Assembly (NCBI RefSeq): GCF_036226925.1
Contig: NZ_CP109031.1
Span: 7,254,001-7,318,000, forward strand
Reading direction: 5' to 3'
Source: Streptomyces sp. NBC_00659
Lineage (GTDB): Bacteria; Actinomycetota; Actinomycetes; Streptomycetales; Streptomycetaceae
Length of the DNA: 64,000 nt
Part shown: in pieces, positions 37,602-46,623 of the stretch
How the letters are laid out: each line of letters begins with the position of its first letter
How positions within the stretch are numbered: position 1 is the first letter of the stretch
Position numbers and translations under genes: made by a program
Notes under the pieces: model-generated
Seen by the model: only the letters and a program-made list of their open reading frames with translations
What the model was told of the DNA's origin: nothing
The model's database searches: none

Positions 37602-37809
37602 CCGGCCGCGGGTACGGTGCCCCGTCGACTGCGGCGTGTACCGACCGGCCGCGGGCGAGGCACCCCGCCGATCTCGCCGCTTCCGCTGCCTCCGGCGCTT
37701 TCACCGACGTCGTCCGCCGCTCGCCCGTTGGCTCCGTTTCGGCTTCAGCGGCCCGAGCACACCGGGCCCGGAGCCCGGGGCCCCGGGGGCGCGTCCCGTC
37801 GGGTGCCGT

Positions 37810-37859
37810 CACGCCGAAGGGGCGCCCGACGGAAGTCCGGCGGGCACCCCTTCGGCGTG
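37810..37859. terminator. Terminator between convergent genes
   Basis: CACGCCGAAGGGG pairs with CCCCTTCGGCGTG; the inner GCCCG/CGGGC continues the stem. It ends the GntR transcript and the opposite-strand gene at 37886. The rest of the 37602-37885 gap shows no gene. Confidence 0.8.
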
Positions 37860-37885
37860 TGACTTGCTCAGGTGGGTCCAGTCGG

Positions 37886-38665
37886 TCAGGCCGTCGCGGC
37901 GGGTGGCGCCGGGGTCAACTGGTCCCCCAGCCACAGGGGGACGCCCCCGAGCAGCCGGAACAGCCGTCCCGCCTCCGCCCGCAGCCGCGAGGCCTCCGGC
38001 TCGGTCTCGGCGTCGGCGAGCGACGCCAGCGCCGGCGCCGTACCGACCAGGTATCCGAGCTCCTCCCGGATCCGCAGGGATTCGGCGAAGCCGTGCCGGG
38101 CCTCCGCCAACTCCCCTTCGCGCAAGGCGAGTCCGGCGAGATGCCGCCAGGTGAAGGACAGCAGCAGCGCGTCGTTCTGGGCGGTCGCGCCCGCGTGCGC
38201 CCGCCGGTACGCGGCGCGGGCCGCCTGCGGCGCGTGCGCGAGGTTCTCGGCGAGCAGTCCGCGCCGGAAGTCCAGCAGCGCCCGGCCGGGCGCGCCCGGC
38301 GCGAGCAGCGCCGCGGCCCTGCCGAGCGCCGCACGCGCCTCGTCGGCCCGGTCGCGTACACCCAGCAGGGTGGCCGCGTAGGCGAGTTGGCCCCGCTCGC
38401 AGGCGGCCGCGCCCCGCTCGTCGTCGCTCTGTGCCAGTGCCTCGGCCGTGCGCAGCGCGTCCTCCGCCTCGGCCCAGCCCTGCTCGGTGTAGAGACAGCG
38501 CTCGACCAGGAGCGACGCTCTCTGGAGCGCCGGCCCCGCCGCGCGCGGCTGGATCAGCGCGGCCGCGTCGGCCCAGCAGGCGCGCGAGCGCAGCCGCCAT
38601 ACCGCGGTCTGGAGTGGATCGTCCCCTGCAGTCGTTCCGGTACCAGACATGGCGGTATGCGCCAC
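37886..38665 (-). CDS. TPR-like alanine-rich protein of unknown function
   Basis: 259 residues, very rich in Ala, Arg and Leu and almost wholly helical. Repeating helical pairs such as WAEAEDALRTAEALAQSDDERGAAACERGQLAYAA and HAPQAARAAYRRAHAGATAQNDALLLSFTWRHLAGLAL (parts) suggest tetratricopeptide-like repeats. No enzymatic motif is seen. GTG 38665 is chosen because GGGGAGGG lies just before it; ATG 38650 is the alternative. It follows, in the same direction, the PucR regulator after a gap of 136 bases. Confidence 0.68.
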   Translation of the reverse strand: MAHTAMSGTGTTAGDDPLQTAVWRLRSRACWADAAALIQPRAAGPALQRASLLVERCLYTEQGWAEAEDALRTAEALAQSDDERGAAACERGQLAYAATLLGVRDRADEARAALGRAAALLAPGAPGRALLDFRRGLLAENLAHAPQAARAAYRRAHAGATAQNDALLLSFTWRHLAGLALREGELAEARHGFAESLRIREELGYLVGTAPALASLADAETEPEASRLRAEAGRLFRLLGGVPLWLGDQLTPAPPAATA

Positions 38666-38801
38666 GTTGCCCTCCCCGAGCACGCCATTGAGCTGTTGAG
38701 TGGTGGCATCTCAGCACGGATCACCGGGCCCGGCCAAGAGGGTAGGTGAAGGATTTCACAAAGTCATCGATCCCGTGCCGGGCCGCCCGGGGCTCCTGGG
38801 G

Positions 38802-40478
38802 TCAGCTCATCCGCAGTGCCAGGAAGAAGTCCAACTTGTCTTCCAGGCGTGACAGATCACGACTCGTCAACTGCTCGATACGGCCGACGCGGTAGCGCAG
38901 CGTGTTGACGTGGAGGTGCAGACGGGCCGCGCAGCGCGTCCAGGAGCCGTCGCAGTCGAGGAACGCCTCCAGGGTCGGGATCAGCTCCGCGCGGTGCCGG
39001 CCGTCGTACTCGCGCAGCGGGTCCAGCAGACGGGCGGTGAAGGCGCGGCGCACGTCGTCCGGGACGAACGGCAGCAGCAGGACGTGCGAGGCCAGCTCCT
39101 GGTGCCCGGCGGCGCAGACCCGTCCGGGGCGGGCCGCGGCGACCCGGCGGGCGTGCCGTGCCTCCTCCAGGGCGCCGCGCAGCCCCTCGGCCGAGTGGAC
39201 GGCCGCGCTGACGCCGATGGTGAGTCGGCCGTCGTCGTTCAGACCGGCCGACAACGGCTCCCGTACGGCCGTCAGCAGCGTGTCGGCGTGCAGACCGGGC
39301 TCGGATCCCTCCTCCTCCTCGGAGGAGACCGCCGGAAGGGGGACGAGCGCGACCGCCTCCGCACCCGTATGGGCGACGGCGATCCGGTCGGAGAGCTCCG
39401 GCCCCGGCGACAGCGGGTCGACGAGGATCTCCTCCAGCAGTGCCTGGGCGACCGGGCCGCCCTCGACCTCGCCGCCGTCCCACTCGACGCGCGCCACCAC
39501 GACCTGCCAGTGCGGGGCCGCGCCGAGGCCCGGCAGCAGCACCGGCGCCGCGACCCGCAGCCGGGCCGCGATCTCGGCGGGCGCGGCCCCCGTCTGGACG
39601 AGTTCCAGGACTTCCTGCGCGAGCCGTCGGCGCACCGTGCGCGCCGCGTCCCGCCGGTCCCGCTCCACCGCGATGAGCTGGGTGACGCCCTGGAGCAGGT
39701 CGAGCCGCTCCTCGGGCCAGTCCCCGGCGTCCGCCTCGACGGCGAGCAGCCAGTCGGAGAGCACCGTCTCGCGGACGTCCCGGAGGGCGCCCGGGGCGCG
39801 CCCGGCGGAGCGGACCGGGAAGAGCGAGTACATCGCCGGGCCCACCGTCACCCGGTGCGGTCCCCGGCGCCCGCTGCGGACCGCCGTGAGATGCGCCGCG
39901 GCCAGTTCGGCGCGGGTGCCCGCGGGCAGCGCGCCGCCCGCGAGCTTCGAGCCCGCGATGGGCCGTCCGGCGGGCGAGAGGACCCAGGCGCGCAGGTCGA
40001 GGTCGGTGCCGAGGAGGTCGAGGACCACGTCGGGGCCGCCGCCCGCCGGGCCCGAGGTCATCATCCGCCGGTGCCGCTCGACCACGGCGGCCAGGTCCCC
40101 GGCGCGCTCGCCCGAGACCTGGCGCACGACGTGCTCGGTGATCGTGGCGAAGGCGACCGACTCGTTCACGGCGAACAGCGGCAGCCGGTGCCGGGCGCAG
40201 GCCACGACCAGGTCGTCGGGGATGTCGCCGAGCTCCGCCTCGCCCGCGGCCAGGGCCGCGACCCCGGCGCTCGCGAGAATGCGGACGAACGGCTCGGAGT
40301 CCTCGGCGTCGTGCCGCCAGGCGAGGCCGGTGAGGACCAGTTCGCCGCCCGACAGATAGCGGCTCGGGTCCTTGAGGTCGGTGGTCATCACACCGCGTAC
40401 GGTGCGGTCCAGCTCGTCCTCGCCGCCGAGCAGCCGCAGGCCCAGCGCGTCCGTGTCCAGCAGTGCGCGCAGCCGCAT
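38802..40478 (-). CDS. PucR-family regulator of purine catabolism
   Basis: 558 residues. The N-terminal PucR domain has LRLLGGEDELDRTVRGVMTTDLKDPSRYLSGGELVLT (start near residue 12), the centre is a GGDEF-like sensor region (VARVEWDG, RLTIGVSAAVHSAEGLRGALEEARHA), and the C-terminal helix-turn-helix is DGSWTRCAARLHLHVNTLRYRVGRIEQL, the HTH_30 type. It is divergent from xanthine dehydrogenase genes with an array of phased repeats between, so it very probably controls that operon (inference from context and family). Confidence 0.9.
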   Translation of the reverse strand: MRLRALLDTDALGLRLLGGEDELDRTVRGVMTTDLKDPSRYLSGGELVLTGLAWRHDAEDSEPFVRILASAGVAALAAGEAELGDIPDDLVVACARHRLPLFAVNESVAFATITEHVVRQVSGERAGDLAAVVERHRRMMTSGPAGGGPDVVLDLLGTDLDLRAWVLSPAGRPIAGSKLAGGALPAGTRAELAAAHLTAVRSGRRGPHRVTVGPAMYSLFPVRSAGRAPGALRDVRETVLSDWLLAVEADAGDWPEERLDLLQGVTQLIAVERDRRDAARTVRRRLAQEVLELVQTGAAPAEIAARLRVAAPVLLPGLGAAPHWQVVVARVEWDGGEVEGGPVAQALLEEILVDPLSPGPELSDRIAVAHTGAEAVALVPLPAVSSEEEEGSEPGLHADTLLTAVREPLSAGLNDDGRLTIGVSAAVHSAEGLRGALEEARHARRVAAARPGRVCAAGHQELASHVLLLPFVPDDVRRAFTARLLDPLREYDGRHRAELIPTLEAFLDCDGSWTRCAARLHLHVNTLRYRVGRIEQLTSRDLSRLEDKLDFFLALRMS

Positions 40479-40939
40479 TCCGGTCGCCGCCGTTCTTTGT
40501 CTCGAAATCTACGATGGATCGAGGGAGGGCCCGTAGGCCTCCCGGGCTCCGCGGAGCTGTCCGTGGGTTCCGGGAAACCTGCGGTACCGCCCCTGGGCCT
40601 TCGGTTCCGGAGGGCCGTGTCCCGTTTCGGTGGGGCGTGTCCCTGTTTCCGGAGGACCGGGCCGTCCGTTTCCGGAGGACCGACCGATTGTTTCCAGAGG
40701 ACCGGCCGACTGTTTCCGGAGGAAAACGAAGAGGTTGCCGATGGCCTCGGTTCATACGAATCTACAAGATGCGCGCGCTGGCCAGCGAACTCCTTCATGG
40801 TTTCGGTGACTGACCCCGGTGCCGGACACCGCTGTGTACTGACCCCACTCCGCTGTTGAGACCTCATGACCGAGCCGAGGACGCCGCACCCGATCTGGCT
40901 TGATCACCACACCCACGACACGAATGAAGAGAGCCACTC
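40479..40939. other. Divergent promoter region of pucR-like and xanthine dehydrogenase genes
   Basis: 461 bases without a gene. The left half carries six direct repeats (40604-40722). The right half (40740-40930) is less GC-rich and probably contains the promoter for the xanthine dehydrogenase operon; GAAGAGAG precedes the ATG at 40940. Confidence 0.6.
40604..40722. promoter_or_regulatory. Six direct repeats at 21-23-base period, candidate PucR operator array
   Basis: Copies of a GTTTCCGGAGGACCG-like unit start near 40604, 40625, 40646, 40669, 40691 and 40713. The last four share TTTCC(G/A)GAGG exactly; the second is the most diverged. The period is two helical turns, so all sites face the same side of DNA. 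Confidence 0.6.
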
Positions 40940-41830
40940 ATGGACTTCCTTCGCCCCGCCAGTTGGGAGGAGGCGCTCGCCGCCAAGGCCGAGCACCCGA
41001 CCGCTGTGCCGATTGCGGGTGGCACGGATGTGATGGTCGAGATCAACTTCGATCACCGCAGGCCCGAGTACCTCCTCGACCTGAACCGCATCGGTGAGCT
41101 GAGCGAGTGGGAGGCCGGTGAGAGCAGCGTGCGCCTGGGTGCCTCCGTTCCGTACACCCGGATCATGGAGAACCTGCGCTGTGAGCTTCCCGGGCTGGCT
41201 CTCGCCTCCCACACGGTGGCCTCCCCGCAGATCCGCAACCGCGGCGGCGTCGGCGGCAACCTCGGCACCGCCTCCCCGGCCGGCGACGCCCACCCCGCCC
41301 TCCTCGCGGCGGGTGCCGAGGTCGAGGCCCAGTCGGTGCGCGGGTCGCGGCTGATCCCGATCGACGACTTCTACACCGGCGTGAAGCGCAACGCGCTCGC
41401 GCCCGACGAGCTGATCCGCGCCGTCCACATCAAGAAGGCGGACGGACCGCAGCAGTTCTCCAAGGTCGGCACCCGCAACGCCATGGTGATCGCGGTGTGC
41501 GCCTTCGGTCTGGCCCTGCACCCCGAGACCCGTACGGTCCGCACCGGCATCGGCTCGGCCGCGCCGACCCCGGTCCGCGCGAAGACCGCCGAGGAGTTCC
41601 TGAACGCGGCGCTCGACGAGGGCGGCTTCTGGGACAACGGCAAGATCATCACCCCTTCGGTGGCCAAGCAGTTCGCCGTGCTGTGCTCCGCCGCCTGCAA
41701 CCCGATCGACGACGTCCGCGGCACGGCGAGCTACCGCCGCCACGCGGTCGGTGTCATGGCCCGTCGCACGCTGACCTGGACCTGGGAGTCCTACCGCGGC
41801 GCTGCCGCCCGCACGGAGGGAGTCGCGTAA
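40940..41830 (+). CDS. Xanthine dehydrogenase FAD-binding subunit
   Basis: Carries the FAD that passes electrons from the iron-sulfur centres to NAD+. 296 residues. N-terminal FAD motif AVPIAGGTDVMVE (about residues 22-34) and second motif RNRGGVGGNLGTASPAGD are typical of the CO dehydrogenase medium-chain family. The C-terminal domain follows. It is the first gene of a tightly packed three-subunit operon; its TAA stop overlaps the next ATG. Confidence 0.92.
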   Translation: MDFLRPASWEEALAAKAEHPTAVPIAGGTDVMVEINFDHRRPEYLLDLNRIGELSEWEAGESSVRLGASVPYTRIMENLRCELPGLALASHTVASPQIRNRGGVGGNLGTASPAGDAHPALLAAGAEVEAQSVRGSRLIPIDDFYTGVKRNALAPDELIRAVHIKKADGPQQFSKVGTRNAMVIAVCAFGLALHPETRTVRTGIGSAAPTPVRAKTAEEFLNAALDEGGFWDNGKIITPSVAKQFAVLCSAACNPIDDVRGTASYRRHAVGVMARRTLTWTWESYRGAAARTEGVA

Positions 41831-42432
41831 TGCGTGTCAACTTCACGGTCAACGGCCGCAGGCAGGAGGCCGACGACGTCTGGGAGGGCGAGAGCCTCCT
41901 GTACGTCCTGCGCGAGCGTCTCGGCCTGCCCGGTTCCAAGAACGCCTGCGAGCAGGGCGAGTGCGGCTCCTGCACGGTCCGTCTGGACGGTGTGCCGGTG
42001 TGCTCCTGTCTGGTCGCCGCCGGCCAGGTGGAGGGCCGCGAGGTCGTCACCGTCGAGGGCCTGGCCGACTTCGCCAAGCAGCGCGCGGAGCACGCCGGTT
42101 GCGCGACGGGTGCCTGCAGCACGGCTGAAGCGACGGGTATTTCGCTCGACGAGGCCCAGAGCTGGGCCGCCAGGGGGCACGACTCGCAGACCGGCGAGGG
42201 CGACGAACTCTCGCCCGTCCAGCAGGCGTTCATCGACGCCGGAGCCGTCCAGTGCGGCTTCTGCACCCCGGGTCTGCTCATCGCGGCGGACGAGATGCTG
42301 GAGCGCACCCCGAACCCGACCGACGCGGACATCCGCGAGGCGCTCTCGGGCAACCTGTGCCGCTGCACCGGCTACGAGAAGATCATGGACGCGGTCCGCC
42401 TCGCGGCCGCCCGGCAGTCCGAGGCGGTCTGA
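41830..42432 (+). CDS. Xanthine dehydrogenase [2Fe-2S] subunit with an inserted segment
   Basis: Holds two [2Fe-2S] clusters. 200 residues. Plant-type cluster ligands C40, C45, C48 and C60 (CEQGECGSC, CSC), second cluster C142, C145, C177, C179 (CGFC, CRC). Between the two domains lies a segment of about 46 residues (81-126) with two extra cysteines in CATGAC; most family members are 155-170 residues with only a short link there. Start codon overlaps the previous stop (TAATG). Confidence 0.92.
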   Translation: MRVNFTVNGRRQEADDVWEGESLLYVLRERLGLPGSKNACEQGECGSCTVRLDGVPVCSCLVAAGQVEGREVVTVEGLADFAKQRAEHAGCATGACSTAEATGISLDEAQSWAARGHDSQTGEGDELSPVQQAFIDAGAVQCGFCTPGLLIAADEMLERTPNPTDADIREALSGNLCRCTGYEKIMDAVRLAAARQSEAV

Positions 42433-42434
42433 TC

Positions 42435-44822
42435 ATGGGAACGACCGGAACACCCACGAACATCACGCAGGGCTCCCGGACCAAGGGCGGCATCGGCGAG
42501 TCCACGCTCCGCCCGGACGGCACCCTCAAGGTCACCGGCGAGTTCGCGTACTCCTCCGACATGTGGCACGAGGACATGCTGTGGGGCCAGATCCTGCGCT
42601 CCACGGTCGCCCACGCCGAGATCGTGTCCATCGACACCTCCGAGGCCCTCGCACAGGCCGGCGTGTACGCCGTCATGACGTACGACGACCTGCCCACGGA
42701 CGTGAAGAACTACGGCCTGGAGATCCAGGACACCCCGGTCCTCGCGCACGGCAAGGTACGCCACCACGGCGAGCCGGTCGCCATCGTGGCCGCCGACCAC
42801 CCGGAGACCGCCCGCCGCGCCGCCGCCAAGATCAAGGTGGAGTACCGCGAGCTGCCGGTGATCACGGACGAGGCGTCCGCGACCGCGCCCGGCGCGGTCC
42901 TCGTCCACGAGGGCCGCGACGACCACCACATCGGCCACGTCCCGCACCCGAACATCCTGCACCGCCAGCCGATCGTCCGCGGCGACGTCGAAGAGGCCGC
43001 GAGGAAGGCCGACTTCGTCGTCCGGGGCGAGTACACCTTCGGCATGCAGGACCAGGCCTTCCTCGGCCCCGAGTCCGGCCTTGCCGTGCCCTGTGAGGAC
43101 GGCGGCGTCGAGCTCTACATCGCCACCCAGTGGCTGCACTCCGACCTGCGCCAGATCGCCCCGGTGCTCGGCCTGCCCGAGGACAAGGTCCGGATGACCC
43201 TCTCCGGGGTCGGCGGCGCGTTCGGCGGCCGCGAGGACCTGTCGATGCAGATCCACGCCTGCCTGCTGGCCCTGCGCACCGGTAAGCCCGTCAAGATCGT
43301 CTACAACCGCTTCGAGTCCTTCTTCGGACACGTCCACCGCCACCCCGCCAAGCTCACCTACGAGCACGGGGCGACCAAGGACGGCAAGCTCACGCACATC
43401 AGGGCACGGATCGTGCTCGACGGCGGCGCGTACGCGTCGGCCTCCCCGGCGGTCGTCGGCAACGCCGCCTCGCTCGGCGTCGGCCCGTACGTGGTCGACG
43501 ACGTCGACATCGAGGCCATCGCGCTCTACACCAACAACCCGCCCTGCGGAGCCATGCGCGGCTTCGGCGCGGTCCAGGCGTGCTTCGCGTACGAGGCCCA
43601 GATGGACAAGCTCGCCGACGAGGTGGGCATGGACCGGGTCGCGTTCCGTCAGCTCAACGCGATGGAACAGGGCTCGCTGCTGCCGACCGGGCAGCGCGTC
43701 GACTCACCGGCCCCGGTCGCCGAACTCCTGCGCCGCGTCAAGGCGATGCCCCTGCCGCCGGAGCGGCAGTGGCTCTCCGCGGGCGAGGAGGCCGACGTAC
43801 GGCAACTGCCCGGCGGTCTGTCCAACACCACGCACGGCGAGAGCGTCGTCCGCGGGATCGGGTACGCCGTCGGCATCAAGAACGTCGGCTTCTCCGAGGG
43901 CTTCGACGACTACTCGACCGCCCGGGTCCGCATGGAGGTCGTCGGCGGCGTGCCGGTCGCCACCGTGCACACCGCGATGGCGGAGGTCGGCCAGGGCGGC
44001 GTCACCGTCCACGCGCAGATCGCCCGCACCGAACTGGGCGTCGCCCAGGTGACCATCCAGCCGGCCGACACCCGGGTGGGCAGCGCCGGTTCGACGTCCG
44101 CCTCGCGCCAGACGTACGTCACCGGCGGCGCCGTCAGGAACTCCTGCGAGCTGGTCCGCGAGAAGGTCCTGGAGATCGGCCGCCGCAAGTTCGGCACGTA
44201 CCACCCCGCGTGGGCCACGGCCGAACTCCTGCTGGAGGGAGGCAAGGTCGTCACCGACGGCGGTGAGGTCCTCGCCGATCTCGCCGACGTGCTCGAGTCG
44301 GAGGCCGTCGAGGTCGAGGCCGAGTGGCGGCACCGGCCGACCGAGGCCTTCGACCTGCGTACCGGGCAGGGCAACGGCCATGTCCAGTACTCGTTCGCCG
44401 CGCACCGCGCCGTCGTCGAGGTGGACACCGAACTCGGGCTGGTCAAGGTCATCGAACTGGCCTGCGCCCAGGACGTCGGCAAGGCGCTCAACCCGCTGTC
44501 CGTCATCGGCCAGATCCAGGGTGGTACCACCCAGGGCCTGGGCATCGCGGTCATGGAGGAGATCATCGTCGACCCGAAGACCGCGAAGGTGCGCAACCCC
44601 TCCTTCACGGACTACCTGATCCCCACCATCCTCGACACGCCGACCATCCCCGTCGACGTGCTCGAACTCGCCGACGACCACGCCCCGTACGGGCTCCGTG
44701 GCGTCGGCGAGGCCCCGACCCTGTCGTCCACCCCGGCCGTCCTCGCAGCGATCCGGAACGCGACGGGTCTGGAGCTCGACCGGACGCCGGTACGCCCCGA
44801 ACACCTCACGGGAACCGCGTAG
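42435..44822 (+). CDS. Xanthine dehydrogenase molybdopterin-binding subunit
   Basis: Catalytic subunit oxidising hypoxanthine/xanthine to urate at a Mo-pterin centre. 795 residues. Motifs: GVGGAFGGRED (cofactor loop), RGFGAVQACFAYEAQMD, EVGQGGVTVHAQIA, GSAGSTSASRQTYVTGGAV and the catalytic Glu in YGLRGVGEAPTLSS near the C-terminus. It starts two bases after the previous stop. Purine specificity is inferred from the PucR regulator, purine permease and XdhC neighbours; the protein family also includes other hydroxylases. Confidence 0.92.
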   Translation: MGTTGTPTNITQGSRTKGGIGESTLRPDGTLKVTGEFAYSSDMWHEDMLWGQILRSTVAHAEIVSIDTSEALAQAGVYAVMTYDDLPTDVKNYGLEIQDTPVLAHGKVRHHGEPVAIVAADHPETARRAAAKIKVEYRELPVITDEASATAPGAVLVHEGRDDHHIGHVPHPNILHRQPIVRGDVEEAARKADFVVRGEYTFGMQDQAFLGPESGLAVPCEDGGVELYIATQWLHSDLRQIAPVLGLPEDKVRMTLSGVGGAFGGREDLSMQIHACLLALRTGKPVKIVYNRFESFFGHVHRHPAKLTYEHGATKDGKLTHIRARIVLDGGAYASASPAVVGNAASLGVGPYVVDDVDIEAIALYTNNPPCGAMRGFGAVQACFAYEAQMDKLADEVGMDRVAFRQLNAMEQGSLLPTGQRVDSPAPVAELLRRVKAMPLPPERQWLSAGEEADVRQLPGGLSNTTHGESVVRGIGYAVGIKNVGFSEGFDDYSTARVRMEVVGGVPVATVHTAMAEVGQGGVTVHAQIARTELGVAQVTIQPADTRVGSAGSTSASRQTYVTGGAVRNSCELVREKVLEIGRRKFGTYHPAWATAELLLEGGKVVTDGGEVLADLADVLESEAVEVEAEWRHRPTEAFDLRTGQGNGHVQYSFAAHRAVVEVDTELGLVKVIELACAQDVGKALNPLSVIGQIQGGTTQGLGIAVMEEIIVDPKTAKVRNPSFTDYLIPTILDTPTIPVDVLELADDHAPYGLRGVGEAPTLSSTPAVLAAIRNATGLELDRTPVRPEHLTGTA

Positions 44823-45122
44823 GCGCCGGACACATCTCTCCGGGCGGCGACGGGAACGTCACACTTCTCCGCGCCGCCCGGAGCACCCGGTCACCGCACC
44901 GCTCGCGGACCGGGAGCCGCAGGGAAGCAGCAAGCAACAACCGCGTACAGCAACAGAGTTCCTCTCGTTTCTCACGTTCTTCTCGTTTCTCACGTTCGTC
45001 TCGGGCCGTCCCCCGGGTCGTGCGGCCGAAGCACCTTCCCAAATCCCGCAGCCGCCAAGGCGGCTGACCAGCCGTCAGGACGGCTGTCCGGGTGCCCCTT
45101 TGAACCTTGGGAGCAGGCCCAC
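44823..45122. other. Intergenic region with 18-base tandem repeat
   Basis: 300 bases between dehydrogenase and permease genes. It holds two exact-length 18-base units (next entry) and a short inverted repeat around 45055-45090 (GCCGCCAAGGCGGC and GACGGCTGTCC segments). No gene or known riboswitch was recognised. Confidence 0.5.
44963..45003. repeat. 18-base tandem repeat, 2.3 copies
   Basis: TCTCGTTTCTCACGTTCT at 44963 and TCTCGTTTCTCACGTTCG at 44981, then a partial TCTCG. It is pyrimidine-rich and AT-richer than its surroundings. A regulatory role is possible but not shown. Confidence 0.8.
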
Positions 45123-46580
45123 ATGACCCAGCAGTCACTGAAGCCGAAGACCACCGCGCAGGACGCGGGCGCGGGCAGCCGCGTTCCGGCGGGACGGTCT
45201 TGGCTCGACCGGTACTTCCACATCTCCCGGCGGGAGAGCTCGATCGCGCGCGAGGTGCGCGGCGGCGTCACCACCTTCATGGCGATGGCGTACATCCTGC
45301 TGCTCAACCCCCTCATCCTGTCCGGCAAGGACGTGGCGGGGGACGTGCTCGGGCAGAAGGCCCTGATCACCGCGACCGCGTTCGCGGCGGCCTTCACCAC
45401 CCTTCTCATGGGCTTCGCCGGCAAGGTGCCGCTCGCCCTCGCCGCCGGGCTCTCGGTGTCCGGGGTGCTCTCCTCGCAGGTCGTCCCGCAGATGACCTGG
45501 CCGCAGGCCATGGGCATGTGCGTGCTGTACGGCGCGGTCATCATGCTCCTGGTCGTCACCGGGCTGCGCGAGATGATCATGAACGCGATCCCGCTGGCAC
45601 TCAAACACGCCATCACCATGGGGATCGGCCTGTTCATCGCGCTGATCGGCCTGGTCAAGGCCGGCTTCGTGCACCAGGGCAAGGCGACCCCGCTCACCCT
45701 CGGCTCCACCGGCGAACTCGCGGGCTGGCCGGTGCTGCTCTTCGCCGCGACCCTGCTCCTGATCTTCGCCCTCCAGGCGCGCGGTGTCCCCGGCGCGATC
45801 CTCATCGGCATCGTCTCCGGCACGGTCGTCTCCGTCGTCCTCGACGCCACCGGTGTCATCGACCCCGGCCAGTGGGCCGGCGGCGCCCCCGAACTGCACG
45901 GCAGCGCCGTCTCGATGCCGGACTTCTCGCTTTTCGGCAAGGTCGAGTTCGGCGGCTGGAGCCACGTCGGCGCCATGACGGTCGGCTTGATCGTCTTCAC
46001 TCTGGTGCTCGCCGGGTTCTTCGACGCGATGGCCACGATCATCGGCGTCGGCACCGAGGCCGGACTGGCCGACGACCGGGGCCGGATGCCCGGTCTGTCG
46101 AAGGCGCTGTTCATCGACGGCGCCGGCGGAGCGGTCGGCGGAGTGGCCGGAGCCTCCGGCCAGACGGTCTTCGTCGAGTCCGCGACCGGCGTCGGCGAAG
46201 GAGCCCGTACCGGCCTCTCCTCCGTCGTCACCGGCCTCTTCTTCGCGGCCTGCCTGTTCTTCACCCCGCTCACGGCGATCGTCCCGGGCGAGATCGCGGC
46301 GGCGGCCCTGGTGGTCATCGGCGCCATGATGATGACGAACGCGCGCCACGTCGACTGGGCCGACCGCGCCACCGCCGTCCCGGTCTTCCTCACGGTCGTG
46401 ATCATGCCGTTCACCTATTCGATCACCGCGGGCGTGGCGGCCGGTGTGATCAGTCACGTCGCCGTCAAGACCGCCCAGGGCCGGGCCCGGGACATCGGGG
46501 CCTTCATGTGGGGTCTGACGGCGGTCTTCTTCGTCTACTTCGCGCTCCACCCCATCGAGGGCTGGCTGGGCGTCCGCTGA
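45123..46580 (+). CDS. NCS2-family purine permease, AzgA type
   Basis: Proton-coupled importer for hypoxanthine, adenine, guanine or related bases. 485 residues with about 12 spans. AzgA/GhxP-type markers: EVRGGVTTFMAMAYILLLNP at residues about 40-60, and the substrate region GTEAGL...GASGQTVFVESATGVGEGARTG. Its place between xanthine dehydrogenase and its maturation factor supports purine uptake for catabolism. Confidence 0.9.
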   Translation: MTQQSLKPKTTAQDAGAGSRVPAGRSWLDRYFHISRRESSIAREVRGGVTTFMAMAYILLLNPLILSGKDVAGDVLGQKALITATAFAAAFTTLLMGFAGKVPLALAAGLSVSGVLSSQVVPQMTWPQAMGMCVLYGAVIMLLVVTGLREMIMNAIPLALKHAITMGIGLFIALIGLVKAGFVHQGKATPLTLGSTGELAGWPVLLFAATLLLIFALQARGVPGAILIGIVSGTVVSVVLDATGVIDPGQWAGGAPELHGSAVSMPDFSLFGKVEFGGWSHVGAMTVGLIVFTLVLAGFFDAMATIIGVGTEAGLADDRGRMPGLSKALFIDGAGGAVGGVAGASGQTVFVESATGVGEGARTGLSSVVTGLFFAACLFFTPLTAIVPGEIAAAALVVIGAMMMTNARHVDWADRATAVPVFLTVVIMPFTYSITAGVAAGVISHVAVKTAQGRARDIGAFMWGLTAVFFVYFALHPIEGWLGVR

Positions 46581-46623
46581 CGCCGAGCCCCTTCCACGCA
46601 ACCGCTGCCAAGGAGACCGAGAC

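Noticed and set aside
38857..40859. Long frames on both strands over the PucR gene that extend through the 40604 repeats
   Set aside because: Translations are compositional shadows. The repeats were considered as coding, but their period is not a multiple of three throughout.
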